Both the position numbers and the translations under genes were made by a program. The notes beneath the pieces were generated by a model. The model saw nothing but the letters and a program-made list of their open reading frames with translations. It searched no databases and had not been told where the DNA came from. Below, one piece after another: positions 1 through 9,045 of a stretch of DNA of 64,000 nucleotides (position 1 is its first letter; each line of letters begins with the position of its first letter). This DNA comes from Ruminococcus sp. GTDB taxonomy: Bacteria > Bacillota > Clostridia > Oscillospirales > Ruminococcaceae. The stretch lies in the NCBI GenBank assembly GCA_017519145.1, contig JAFWTA010000033.1:41331-105330 (forward strand). Reading direction: 5' to 3'.

Positions 1-24
1 TTTAACCCGAAAGGAGTCGAATAA

Positions 25-1542
25 ATGACATCAAATCAGGAAAGAGCTCAGCAGCTCATGGCCGATTCGCGCTTTGCGTTCATGAACGGTCAGAACCGTG
101 AGGCTCTCAATTTAGCAAAGGAAGCAATACAGCTCGCTTCAAAGGACCCCAACGCTTATCAGTGCGCTGCAAACGCTTGTATGTCGCTGGGAGATTACGA
201 CAACGCCATCGACTACTACAAGAAGGCGGTCAAGCTCGACACGAGCAACGGCAACAGGTACTTCAATCTCGGTTACGCCTATGCTTCGGCTGAAAAGGCA
301 GGAGAGTCCATCAAGAACCTTGCTAAGGCTGAGGAGCTTGGCTGTACTCCCGAGAATACCGTACAGCTGTACAACCTTCTCGGCATAATCTGCTTTGATA
401 TCGGCAGATACAACGACGCCCTCGTGAACCTCAGCAAGGCTGAGGCTGTCATCGGCATCGACATGGACATCATGCGCCGCAAGGCTATCATCTACGGCAT
501 GAAGAACGAGATCAAGAAGGGACTTGAGGTCTGCAATCAGATGAAGCTCATAGCTCCCTCGGAATACATCGGCTATCAGTACGCATTCAAGCTTCTCTGT
601 CAGGCAAAGAGGCTTGATGCTGCCAAGCGCGAGCTGGAGATCGCAGCAAAGTATGCTGCTCCTTCAATGGACTACTACATGGACTGCGTTACATTCGAGC
701 TCCAGAATTATGACAATGACAAGAACAAGGACCACATGAAGAAGTCTCTTGCACTTCTTGTCAAGGCAGTGAACACTGTCAAGCCGTCTGCAAAGGAAGT
801 GGCAGAAACATACATAAGCTCAGCTGAGCTGTGGTTACAGCTTGAGGACGCTGACAGGACTATTGATTGCCTGAATGCGGCACAGAATCCCATAACCTCA
901 TACAATCACGGCTTTGAGATAGTTCCCGAGGAGCACGGCGAGATCACTCTCACGGAATATGACGTTGAGGAGATGATCGAGAACGACAGGGTGCGCATCG
1001 AGAACGAGCTGGGTGAATACGGTCTGGAGGAGCTTGCCGAGAGCATCGAGCCCGATGAGGACGGTCAGAGAGATTACCTCACCGTTATCGAGGACACCGA
1101 GAGCGGCAGCACTGAGGAGGAGTACAAGCTTGACGAGAATGACAAGTATGAGCTTTCTCCCGACAATATCGACCAGATCAACAGACTCTATGTCGGAGCA
1201 TACACCCTGAAGAGCGACTTCGCAAGAGTCATTGATTATGCAAGGAAATTACAGAGCAGCGAAAGCACTCATAACAAATATATAGGAATCTACAGCGAGG
1301 CAAATGCCTGCATGAAGCTTGGCGGCGATGATTACAAGCAGAAGTATGAAGAGGTCATCAAGTTCTTCAGAAATGCTATGATCAAGGATCCCAGCGATAT
1401 AGCTGCTGTAACATTCCGTATACAGTGCTACACCGATATAGGAGAGTACGGGGAGGCAGAGCAGCTTTGTAATTTGCTTACACCTGAAATAAGGAAGTCA
1501 TTCCTTGAGAAGATCAAGGAGGCGAAAGGCGGAGGTGAGTAA
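25..1542 (+). CDS. TPR-repeat protein at head of type VII secretion-like operon
   Basis: 505-residue soluble protein built from tetratricopeptide helical pairs. The clearest repeats are at about residues 40-120, with the typical pattern of Ala/Gly/Tyr at TPR positions (for example LGDYDNAIDYYKKAV). An acidic insert rich in Glu/Asp lies near residues 310-385, followed by further TPR-like helices to the C-terminus. There is no signal peptide or membrane segment, so it is cytosolic. The ATG at 25 follows an AAAGGAG site. It is the first gene visible in a tightly spaced run of WXG100-like and EssC-like genes, so I infer an adaptor or chaperone role in that system. The operon may begin upstream of the window. 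The fold is confident; the role is inference. Confidence 0.8.
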   Translation: MTSNQERAQQLMADSRFAFMNGQNREALNLAKEAIQLASKDPNAYQCAANACMSLGDYDNAIDYYKKAVKLDTSNGNRYFNLGYAYASAEKAGESIKNLAKAEELGCTPENTVQLYNLLGIICFDIGRYNDALVNLSKAEAVIGIDMDIMRRKAIIYGMKNEIKKGLEVCNQMKLIAPSEYIGYQYAFKLLCQAKRLDAAKRELEIAAKYAAPSMDYYMDCVTFELQNYDNDKNKDHMKKSLALLVKAVNTVKPSAKEVAETYISSAELWLQLEDADRTIDCLNAAQNPITSYNHGFEIVPEEHGEITLTEYDVEEMIENDRVRIENELGEYGLEELAESIEPDEDGQRDYLTVIEDTESGSTEEEYKLDENDKYELSPDNIDQINRLYVGAYTLKSDFARVIDYARKLQSSESTHNKYIGIYSEANACMKLGGDDYKQKYEEVIKFFRNAMIKDPSDIAAVTFRIQCYTDIGEYGEAEQLCNLLTPEIRKSFLEKIKEAKGGGE

Positions 1543-1545
1543 TTA

Positions 1546-1863
1546 TTGAGCTTGGATCAGGATATCAAACTTGACAGTGAAGCCTTTAATACGGCGGCTG
1601 CCGATATGGCTGCACTAAAAACAAGGGCGGAGGCGCTCAAGGAAAAGCTGCAGAAGATGTATACCGACATCACTACGGCACTTGATACGCCCGCAGGTCA
1701 CGAGATCGAGATAACGGCGGAAGATGTTCTCATACAGCCGATCGACGACCTTATTCTCGTGATAGACCAGATGTCAAGGACGCTCGACGAAATCATTTCG
1801 ACACAGTATTATCAGAGCGTGTTCGACAAATACGATGAGCTTGTAGAAAGCATCAATTTTTAA
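1546..1863 (+). CDS. Small helical WXG100-like protein
   Basis: 105-residue all-helical acidic protein with a TTG start at 1546. GGAGGTGAG lies 6-7 nt upstream, and the TPR gene ends only 3 nt before it. Its size, lack of Cys and two-helix character fit the Esx/WXG100 superfamily, but no Trp-X-Gly turn is present. The middle contains a polar stretch (TAEDVLIQPIDD) where the turn would be expected. It could be a WXG100 partner, a secretion chaperone or a diverged substrate. Position directly before two more small helical genes supports a type VII-related role. Confidence 0.6.
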   Translation: MSLDQDIKLDSEAFNTAAADMAALKTRAEALKEKLQKMYTDITTALDTPAGHEIEITAEDVLIQPIDDLILVIDQMSRTLDEIISTQYYQSVFDKYDELVESINF

Positions 1864-1882
1864 TTAACAGGAGGAAACAATT

Positions 1883-2212
1883 ATGGCAATGGGAAGTACC
1901 GGCACAGTCAACATCACACCCGAAATGATCTCTGCTGCACTGAGCGCAGTTGAGGAGTACGAGTCTGCAACAAGCAATCTTTACACAAGACTCGACACAG
2001 CAGTCAATAATCTTATCCCCGGCAGCTTCAGCGGAAGCGCTGCAACAGGATTCCAGACATTCTATGAGAATCAGATCGAGCCTGTCACAGGAGACTCGGT
2101 CAAGGATATCATCGAGCTTCTCAGAAATATCATCAATGGTATCAACGACGCTATCCCGAAGGACGGCGACGGCCTTGATGACCAGCTCGGAACACAGAAC
2201 AGCCAGGGTTAA
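1883..2212 (+). CDS. WXG100-family-like protein, Trp replaced by Phe
   Basis: 109-residue helical protein preceded by an AGGAGGAAAC site. The central turn reads GSFSGSAATGF, which matches the position of the WXG turn with Phe-Ser-Gly in place of Trp-X-Gly. Helices flank this turn on both sides, as in EsxA/EsxB hairpins. WXG100 proteins are the small dimeric substrates of type VII secretion. The neighbouring genes at 1546 and 2234 encode proteins of the same class, so hetero-dimer formation is likely but unproven. The C-terminal tail is flexible and acidic (KDGDGLDDQ). Confidence 0.7.
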   Translation: MAMGSTGTVNITPEMISAALSAVEEYESATSNLYTRLDTAVNNLIPGSFSGSAATGFQTFYENQIEPVTGDSVKDIIELLRNIINGINDAIPKDGDGLDDQLGTQNSQG

Positions 2213-2233
2213 TGATTAAGGAGGTATATTAAA

Positions 2234-2530
2234 ATGGCAGGTTGCAGAATAGTTAATGAAGCAGTAGCAAGTACAGTTACAGAGCTCAACAGCATCTCAC
2301 AGGCATATCAGGAAGCAGGCGACGCTCTTATCAGCGCACTTACAAGTGCAATCGCTGATATGGAGGGCGAAGCTAAGGACGCATTCCAGACACTTATCGA
2401 CGGAGATATCAAGAGCTTTACAGCTGAGAGCCTTTCTGAGGCTATCAAGGGTATGGCAGACCTCCTTGAGCAGAACAGATCACAGTTCGAGGAAGTTGAC
2501 GCTCAGATCGCATCAAGCATCAGCGGCTAA
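2234..2530 (+). CDS. Small helical WXG100-like protein
   Basis: 98-residue acidic helical protein with a strong AAGGAGG site upstream. Residues about 30-50 (IADMEGEAKDAFQTL) resemble the turn region of WXG100 proteins, with Met-Glu-Gly in place of Trp-X-Gly followed by the usual AKDAF helix start. It is the third such protein in a row and the last before a strong hairpin at 2542-2578. A secreted or structural Esx-type role is inferred from fold and context. Confidence 0.7.
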   Translation: MAGCRIVNEAVASTVTELNSISQAYQEAGDALISALTSAIADMEGEAKDAFQTLIDGDIKSFTAESLSEAIKGMADLLEQNRSQFEEVDAQIASSISG

Positions 2531-2541
2531 GAGATCCGTAT

Positions 2542-2578
2542 GTGCAGCCTCGTACCCCTATGGATCACGGGGCTGCAC
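2542..2578 (+). terminator. Strong intra-operon hairpin after the three WXG-like genes
   Basis: A 12-bp inverted repeat: arms 2542-2553 (GTGCAGCCTCGT) and 2567-2578 (ACGGGGCTGCAC), with one G-U pair and a 13-nt loop. It is followed by TTATTA rather than a clean U-run. It lies between the abundant-type small genes and the 484-residue protein gene. It could be a partial terminator or an RNA-stability hairpin that gives the upstream genes more transcript than the downstream machine genes. Confidence 0.6.
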
Positions 2579-2602
2579 TTATTACGTTATCGGAGGTAGA
2601 AC

Positions 2603-4057
2603 ATGGCTTTTAAAATACTGAGTGAAGAAGAAAAGCTTTTCATGACGGAGAAGCAGCTTGAGATATACGAAAATGAACTCAGGCTCTACAAGGAGCGCCT
2701 TGCCTTTGTTGAAAAGGTTGAGAAGCTTGAGGGAGCCGAAATAAAGAAGTTCACACCGTCGCTCCGCAATATCGGCGCAGTAAGCTCTCCCGAACTTGCT
2801 CCCTTTGAGAATAAGGGAATAGGCAGGATAGAACTTAATAAGACGGCAGTCAGGGTACAGGATACATCTCTTTATGCGGCAAGGACCATATCAAAAACAG
2901 ATATCACAGGCTTTATCAAGGCGACAGCTCCCATTATGAACCGTGCAGGCATCAGCAGAGAGCTTGGCGGAAGCCTCGCCGAAAAGGCAGCCTCTGTCGG
3001 AAAGACAGGCGCAAGGAATATCAGTATCTCGAAAGCGGCAGTCCGTACCTTCGCAAAGAGAAGCTTTGACTCCTCAGTAGCAGAACGAAAGGCAGAGCTT
3101 ATAAAGAAGCCTGTGGCTGATATTGACATCAGGAGCTTTGCTGCCCCTGAAAGAAAGGTCCCCGAGCTGAAAAAGGCAAGTATCGCCCCCATGACCGCAA
3201 GAGAATTCGCTCAGCCTGCACTGTCGGCTGTAAAGCTCGATATGCCCGCAGCGGCTCCCGTATTCTCATCTGCTGTCACGATCCCCGAGAGAGCGGCTGT
3301 AAAGCTCAGTATGCCTGCAAAGGCTTCTGTATTCTCGTCGGCAGTCACAATGCCCGAGAGGTCAGCCGTAAAGCTCAGCGTGCCTGCAAAGGCAGCAGTT
3401 CCCTCGGCAGAATTCAGACTGGCAGCACTCAGTGCGCCCAAGCTGGAGCACCGTCCCGTAAAGAAGTACGACGGAAAGCGCTTTGCGATGCCCGTACTCA
3501 GCCGTCCCGAGCTGAAGACAGTGACCGCAGCAGCTCCAAAGCTTGGCAGCTTTGAGGCTAAGACTGTAAAGGCTGAGGTCAAGCACCCCGGCACTATGCC
3601 TGCGCTGAAGCTGGTGGACTTCCGCAAGCCCGAGGTAAGCGCAAAGATCAGCAAAAAGACTGTGCCTCAGATAAAGAACGCAGAGTTCGAGATGCCCGGG
3701 ATAAAGGCTCCGAAGCTGAGTAAGCCTGAACGCCCCGAGGTCAGGATAGGAAGCTTCAGCGCTCCCGAAATGCCTGAGATAAGGCTCAGCGTCAATGTGA
3801 AGCCCGTAAAGCCCGAGTTCAGTGTAAAGGCTATGCCCGAGGTGAAGGCGGAGCTCAGAAAGCCAAATATAATAAGCGCCGAGGGTCTCGACTTCAGCAA
3901 GCTCAACTTTATGGAAGGCTTCGAGAAGAAGGATACCACCGCGCTTCAGGAAAGTATAATCTCCAAGACGGAGAAGATCAGGAAGATGGACACAAAGAGC
4001 CTTCAGGACAGTGTCCTCTCCGCATTCAAAAATGATATCAAAGGAACAGAAGTATGA
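2603..4057 (+). CDS. Proline/lysine-rich repeat protein of unknown function
   Basis: 484-residue protein that I do not recognise. Residues about 4-50 form a charged helical segment. The rest is low-complexity sequence rich in Pro, Lys, Ala, Ser and Val, with many short units such as VKLSMPAKA and MPERSA. At 3230-3436 there are three imperfect 69-bp (23-residue) tandem repeats. There is no signal peptide, no membrane helix and no Cys. The Shine-Dalgarno CGGAGG precedes the ATG, and the stop overlaps the next gene (the EssC-like ATPase) by 4 bp, which suggests translational coupling. It could be a disordered scaffold or a secreted substrate of the adjacent machine. Confidence 0.75.
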   Translation: MAFKILSEEEKLFMTEKQLEIYENELRLYKERLAFVEKVEKLEGAEIKKFTPSLRNIGAVSSPELAPFENKGIGRIELNKTAVRVQDTSLYAARTISKTDITGFIKATAPIMNRAGISRELGGSLAEKAASVGKTGARNISISKAAVRTFAKRSFDSSVAERKAELIKKPVADIDIRSFAAPERKVPELKKASIAPMTAREFAQPALSAVKLDMPAAAPVFSSAVTIPERAAVKLSMPAKASVFSSAVTMPERSAVKLSVPAKAAVPSAEFRLAALSAPKLEHRPVKKYDGKRFAMPVLSRPELKTVTAAAPKLGSFEAKTVKAEVKHPGTMPALKLVDFRKPEVSAKISKKTVPQIKNAEFEMPGIKAPKLSKPERPEVRIGSFSAPEMPEIRLSVNVKPVKPEFSVKAMPEVKAELRKPNIISAEGLDFSKLNFMEGFEKKDTTALQESIISKTEKIRKMDTKSLQDSVLSAFKNDIKGTEV

Positions 4058-7000
4058 AAAACAATGAGATAATGATATCTGCAAGGTTTGAGCTCGGCGG
4101 CGAAAACAGCAGAGAGCTTTCATTCCTTGTGCTGAAGGACATAACACTCAAAGCCTTCTTAGAATCATTATACTACGGACTGAAAAAGGCTCAGGGTATG
4201 GATGAATGCTCTGAGCTCTTCGAGAAATACATAAAGACCCGCAAGGAGATACAGGTGCTTTATACCGCAAAGGGCAAGCACAGTGTCATCGACCTTAACG
4301 AGACTGTAGGCGAGGGCGAGGAGAAGAAGCGCATATACGACATGGGCATAGACTCACTCGGCTTCGTTACATCGAGCTGTGTCCTTATCACTATGGACAC
4401 CACCGTAAGGGCTACGGGACTTTTCGGCGAGGAGGAGAGCAGCTATATCCTCAAGGAGAACGATTCTCTCGAATACAATATCAGTACCCGCAGACTCAAT
4501 GTTATCGAAGCTTCTGTTGTCGATATAATCCCTCCCAATGAGATGCCGTCAAAGGACAAGTCGTCACTGCTTGACGTCATTATCCCCACTCTGCTCTCTA
4601 CCGGAGGTATGATGGGCGCCCGCTTCCTCATAATGAGATTTGCGAGAGGTACGGCTGCAATGGGCAATACCATGCTCCTGATGTCAGGTGCAATGGGTAT
4701 CGTTTCCCTTGTTACCACTCTCTACAATTACATGAAGAAGCGCAGCGAATACAAGAAGAACCTTGCTGAGTGGAAGCAGAACTACGAGAACTATATTTCC
4801 CGTATAATCCACACCATCAAGGAGTGGCAGGAGAGCGATATCGTTTACCTCAATAACGTATATCCCTCAATGGACAAGCTCTTTTCCAACACAGCCGAGA
4901 TAAACGGCATGATATTCGCCCGCTCACAGAATGATAACGACTTCATGAAGATATCTCTCGGCACATCTGACGAGGTAAAGCCTCTGTTCGAGATAAAGGC
5001 TGAGAAAAAGGACAATATCTACTACGATATCTATTATAAGATGAAGAAGAGCAACGATGGTATCGACATCATCGTGCCCTCTTCAAAGAAGAACAAGAAG
5101 CTGAAGAAGATGTCTCCCGAGGAGATAGCGGAGCAGGACAGAAACAAGTTCCTCCTCACCGACCTTGCCTACAACTTCGCCAATAAGGGCGTTGACACCA
5201 AGAACGGCGGCGAGGTCATAGGCTTCAACTATCTGAGGAGCGATACGGGCAAAAAGCCTCCTCTCCTCATCGACCTCAAGAACTGCGGCGCATTGGGTGT
5301 TATTTCCGACAACGCCGAGACCTCACACAGCTTCATACAGCACGTTGTGTTTGAGCTTGCATACTACCATTCACCCGAGGATCTGCAATTTGTGTTCTTC
5401 TTCGACAAGGAGAATGACCCCGAGAAGCAGAACGATATACTCAGGAACTACAAGTACCTTCCCCACACCAATGAGCTTTTCGACGGCATATCGCAGTTCG
5501 TCTTTGATAAGAACAGCTCCGGCGTGGTATTCGGACAGCTCCTCAGCCTTATGAACGAGCGTAATCAGAGCGGTTCCGACAGTGACGACGGTGCTTCAGA
5601 TAACTCAAAGCTCACACAGGTAGTCTGCGTAGTATTCTACGATTACGATATCAAGGAGACGGGTTTCTCCAAATTCCTCCCCGAGGTACCCAAGGAGGGA
5701 GAGCCCTATGTGAATTCACTGGGACTTACCTTCATATTCATACAGTCCGTAAAGGACAAGCTGCCAAAATACTGCGGCAACATCATCAACATCGACCACG
5801 ACAACGAGGGCGAGAGAAAGGTCAGCCTGCGCTATAACGTGCTGAGCCGTGAGACCCTCAACGTCCTCAGTGAAGACAAGAACGACCGCAACAAGGTAAA
5901 GGATACGGACAACCTCATCGAGTACAAGTTCTTCCAGAACAGGTTCATCTTCGGACCCGACAGCTACGATGACAAGTTCGCCCTTGCATACAAGCAGCTC
6001 AGTGCTATTTACTACACCCGTATAGCCGAAAACGGAAAGGTGCCTTCAATGGTAACTCTTTTCGAGCTCTACGGCTACAACTCCGAGAAGGTGGAGAACG
6101 GCGAGGTAAAGGACAGCATCAGAGAGAGCTGGCAGAATGTTGACAAGAACGACGTTACAAGGAACCTGAGAGTTCCCATAGGAAAGAACGAGCACGGCGC
6201 TATGTGCCTCGACCTCTACGAAAAGGCAGACGGTCCCCATATGCTGGTAGCGGGAACCACCGGTTCCGGTAAGTCCGAGACCATCATTACCTACCTCATA
6301 GGACTGTGCATGAAGTATTCGCCTATGGATCTCAACCTCATGCTGGTAGACATGAAGGGCGGCGGCTTCTCCGACCGTCTTGGCGGACTGCCTCACTGTG
6401 TGGGCGTAGTTACCGATACCGCAGGCGAGGACGAGGGTACTTCAGCGGCATATATGCTCAAACGATTCCTTGAGACCCTCAATGCGGAGATAAAGAAGCG
6501 CAAGCTCCTGCTCTCAAGCTTCGGCGTAGATACTGCCGACGCTTATATAAGAGCTCTCCGTCTTATTAGAAAGATCAAAGCTATGGAGAACGACCCCGAG
6601 CGCAGCGGCGAGGCTGAGAGCCTGAGGAAAAAGCTCAACGACAAGCAGAAGGAAATGCTGAAAAAGGACGTTTCCGAGCTGCCGTCACTGTCACATCTGG
6701 TACTGGTAGTAGACGAGTTCACGGAGCTGAAGCGTTTCTCCAGCGAGAGCGACGACGTTGACTTCATTGCAGAGATAACCACTATCGCCCGTGTCGGACG
6801 AACACTGGGCTTCCATATCATACTTGTGTCACAGAACATCGAGGGCGCTATCACAGACGATATCCGTGTAAACTCAAAGGCGAGGATATGTCTGAAGGTA
6901 GCTACGAAGCAGGCTTCAAAGGAAATGCTGGGAAGTCCTGCTGCGGCAGCTCCCACCATGCCCCTCAACGGCCGTGCTTATCTGCTGGTAGGTACGGGAA

Positions 7001-7305
7001 GCAGGTTCGAGTACTTCCAGTCCGCATATACGGGCGCAAACAAGAACCTGAACATCGAGCCTGCGGTAAATGTTACGCAGGTGCCTAATTCCGGACGCTT
7101 CAACAAGGACTTCTATTCGTCCAAGAAGGACAATATCATCGAGAAGAAAAAGAGCGCCAATGTCAGTGAGCATGATACACAGCTTGCATTCATAGTAAAT
7201 ACTATCATTGACATCGGTAAAAATATGGAGAAGCCGAGACAGATCTTCCTGCCGCCGCTTCCCAGCGTCATCTTAGACAGCTCTGAATGGGAGGGGATCG
7301 AGTGA
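4054..7305 (+). CDS. EssC/EccCa-like FtsK-SpoIIIE ATPase, first half of a split EssC
   Basis: 1083-residue membrane ATPase. Residues about 1-115 resemble a ubiquitin-like YukD/EsaB fold. Two hydrophobic segments lie at about 172-227. A degenerate nucleotide-fold domain follows at about 400-620. A canonical FtsK/SpoIIIE domain begins near residue 730, with Walker A GTTGSGKSE, then LVDMKGGG, Walker B LVLVVDEF near 882, and the later LVSQN sensor-like motif. Type VII EssC/EccC motors recognise WXG100 substrates and drive secretion. Here the first active ATPase domain is in this gene and the remaining domains are in the next gene, as in mycobacterial EccCa/EccCb. Start and stop both overlap the neighbouring genes by 4 bp. 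Confidence 0.88.
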   Translation: MKNNEIMISARFELGGENSRELSFLVLKDITLKAFLESLYYGLKKAQGMDECSELFEKYIKTRKEIQVLYTAKGKHSVIDLNETVGEGEEKKRIYDMGIDSLGFVTSSCVLITMDTTVRATGLFGEEESSYILKENDSLEYNISTRRLNVIEASVVDIIPPNEMPSKDKSSLLDVIIPTLLSTGGMMGARFLIMRFARGTAAMGNTMLLMSGAMGIVSLVTTLYNYMKKRSEYKKNLAEWKQNYENYISRIIHTIKEWQESDIVYLNNVYPSMDKLFSNTAEINGMIFARSQNDNDFMKISLGTSDEVKPLFEIKAEKKDNIYYDIYYKMKKSNDGIDIIVPSSKKNKKLKKMSPEEIAEQDRNKFLLTDLAYNFANKGVDTKNGGEVIGFNYLRSDTGKKPPLLIDLKNCGALGVISDNAETSHSFIQHVVFELAYYHSPEDLQFVFFFDKENDPEKQNDILRNYKYLPHTNELFDGISQFVFDKNSSGVVFGQLLSLMNERNQSGSDSDDGASDNSKLTQVVCVVFYDYDIKETGFSKFLPEVPKEGEPYVNSLGLTFIFIQSVKDKLPKYCGNIINIDHDNEGERKVSLRYNVLSRETLNVLSEDKNDRNKVKDTDNLIEYKFFQNRFIFGPDSYDDKFALAYKQLSAIYYTRIAENGKVPSMVTLFELYGYNSEKVENGEVKDSIRESWQNVDKNDVTRNLRVPIGKNEHGAMCLDLYEKADGPHMLVAGTTGSGKSETIITYLIGLCMKYSPMDLNLMLVDMKGGGFSDRLGGLPHCVGVVTDTAGEDEGTSAAYMLKRFLETLNAEIKKRKLLLSSFGVDTADAYIRALRLIRKIKAMENDPERSGEAESLRKKLNDKQKEMLKKDVSELPSLSHLVLVVDEFTELKRFSSESDDVDFIAEITTIARVGRTLGFHIILVSQNIEGAITDDIRVNSKARICLKVATKQASKEMLGSPAAAAPTMPLNGRAYLLVGTGSRFEYFQSAYTGANKNLNIEPAVNVTQVPNSGRFNKDFYSSKKDNIIEKKKSANVSEHDTQLAFIVNTIIDIGKNMEKPRQIFLPPLPSVILDSSEWEGIE

Positions 7306-9044
7306 GCAGAAAGAAAATAGTTTGCACTCTTGGCAAATTCGATATACCCATAATCCAGCTCCAGCCCAACTTCAATGTTGACCTTCTCGACTCAAATGTC
7401 ATTGTCTTCGGAGCATCCATGAGCGGCAAGACCACCTTTCTCAAGACTCTTGTGAATATACTCCACAAGCGCATGAATGAGAAGGATGAGAGGATATTCA
7501 TTCTGGACTTCGGCGGTGCTCTCTCGGATTGCCGCGATATGCCGCTGGTGTCGGCGTATTTCGACAACTCCAACGAGGAGTACGTCAAGAGAGTGTTCAA
7601 GATAATGGACAATATCCTCAAGGAGAATATAAAGCTTCTGGGCGGAAAAAACTACCGTGAGGCAGTTGAGGATCAGCCCATACATACCACATTCATCATC
7701 GACAATCTCAATGCCTTTACCGAGGAGTCGCGCTATTTGGCTTATCAGGAAAAGCTGGCAAAGCTTTGCCGCGACGGTCTCTCCAAGGGCATTACCGTAG
7801 TTGTCACAGCAGGCGAGACAAAGGGCCTCAGCTCCTATATGGGAAGCTTCAGACAGAAGATAGCCTTTGAGATGCCTGCGGACAAGTATCTTGACATCTT
7901 CAACGACAAGGCGGGCTCGGTGGGAAATAACCCCGGACACGGCTTCGCCAACGTCACAATAAAGCCGGAGGGCATCACAGGTACATTCAAGCTGAACCTG
8001 CCCTATGAGGTGCAGTGCTTCAAGGCACAGTCCGCCGCAGACCCCGACGGCAAAAATGTCACCTTCGGACAGGGAATGGCAAAGAAATACGACTTTGACA
8101 GCGAGAGCGGAGAATACCGCAGACACGTCAGACGTTATCTTACCTTCCCCAAGGAGCTGACCCGTGAGGAGTACGAAAAGCTGGCACAGAAGCCCGAAAA
8201 TGAAGCCGAAATGGAATGCCCCGTCAGTGTGGGACTGGATTATGTTGACTTCTGTCCCGTTACCATCGACCTTGCCAAAACAAGTACTTTGGCTATATAC
8301 GGCAAAAAGGAGTTCGGTAAGACCAACCTGCTGAAGCTTCTCCTTGACGGACTTGTCGAGCAGGCTGACGAGCTGAGGATGGTGCTCTTCGATGACGGAA
8401 GAAATCAGCTGAAGCCGCTGCATGAAAAGTACAGCAGTCAGTGCGACTGTGTGCTCATAAACAGCTTTGAAAAGCGTGATCTTCCGCTGAAGGACGGAAA
8501 TGTGGCAAAGGACAGAAAGCTCTCGCCCATACAGCAGTTCTACCTCTATCTCAATGAGAATTATATCGAGCTGGACAAGAGATTCCTTGCAGGTATTTAC
8601 GGCGTCAGCGACGCTCTTAAAAAGGAGTTTGAGAATATTCCCGACTGCCGCACAGAGGAGACTCCGTTCACGGTATTCGTTATCCAGAGCAAGCTTATAT
8701 ACCTTAACACACCCGAGGGCAAGAGGTTCATAAACTCCATACTTCCTCAGCTTACGGCTGTGGCGGAGGAGAGGGGCTTCCTGTTTATATTCTCGGACGT
8801 TCAGAAGATAAGCGATGCCGAGCAGAATTCCTTCTTCAACAATAATGTGTCATATGCGTTCCTGCTGGACAATATCGCGGAATTCGCAGGTGAGAGAGGT
8901 CAGAAGACTGTCTTCGGAAACATGGACGTCAAGACCCTCAAGGAGGACTACGCCAAGTGCGAGCTGGGCGATGGCTACAGCTACGACATAGAAGCAGACA
9001 AACTCATGAAGCTTAAATTCATAAAATACGGAAAGGATGATTGA
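7302..9044 (+). CDS. EccCb-like ATPase with two FtsK-type domains, second half of a split EssC
   Basis: 580-residue cytosolic protein carrying two P-loop domains. The first, near residue 40, has Walker A GASMSGKTT. The second, near residue 330, has a weakened Walker A (GKKEFGKT). This matches domains D2 and D3 of EssC. I chose GTG 7302, in frame with an upstream ATG at 7287, because GGGAGGGG sits at the right distance before it and it overlaps the previous stop as GTGA. In the family, D2/D3 bind the signal of the secreted WXG100 dimer and regulate D1. The two products probably assemble into one motor. Confidence 0.83.
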   Translation: MSRKKIVCTLGKFDIPIIQLQPNFNVDLLDSNVIVFGASMSGKTTFLKTLVNILHKRMNEKDERIFILDFGGALSDCRDMPLVSAYFDNSNEEYVKRVFKIMDNILKENIKLLGGKNYREAVEDQPIHTTFIIDNLNAFTEESRYLAYQEKLAKLCRDGLSKGITVVVTAGETKGLSSYMGSFRQKIAFEMPADKYLDIFNDKAGSVGNNPGHGFANVTIKPEGITGTFKLNLPYEVQCFKAQSAADPDGKNVTFGQGMAKKYDFDSESGEYRRHVRRYLTFPKELTREEYEKLAQKPENEAEMECPVSVGLDYVDFCPVTIDLAKTSTLAIYGKKEFGKTNLLKLLLDGLVEQADELRMVLFDDGRNQLKPLHEKYSSQCDCVLINSFEKRDLPLKDGNVAKDRKLSPIQQFYLYLNENYIELDKRFLAGIYGVSDALKKEFENIPDCRTEETPFTVFVIQSKLIYLNTPEGKRFINSILPQLTAVAEERGFLFIFSDVQKISDAEQNSFFNNNVSYAFLLDNIAEFAGERGQKTVFGNMDVKTLKEDYAKCELGDGYSYDIEADKLMKLKFIKYGKDD

Positions 9045-9045
9045 T

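Noticed and set aside
3230-3436. CRISPR-like array from regular repeats
   Set aside because: The repeats are adjacent 69-bp coding units without spacers, and no cas gene is present.
3362-4147. 261-codon minus-strand frame over the repeat protein gene
   Set aside because: Its open length follows from the low-complexity repeats on the plus strand; no start signal is present.
7392-8423. 343-codon open frame on the minus strand
   Set aside because: Antisense shadow of the second EssC-like ATPase gene, with unnatural composition and no ribosome site.
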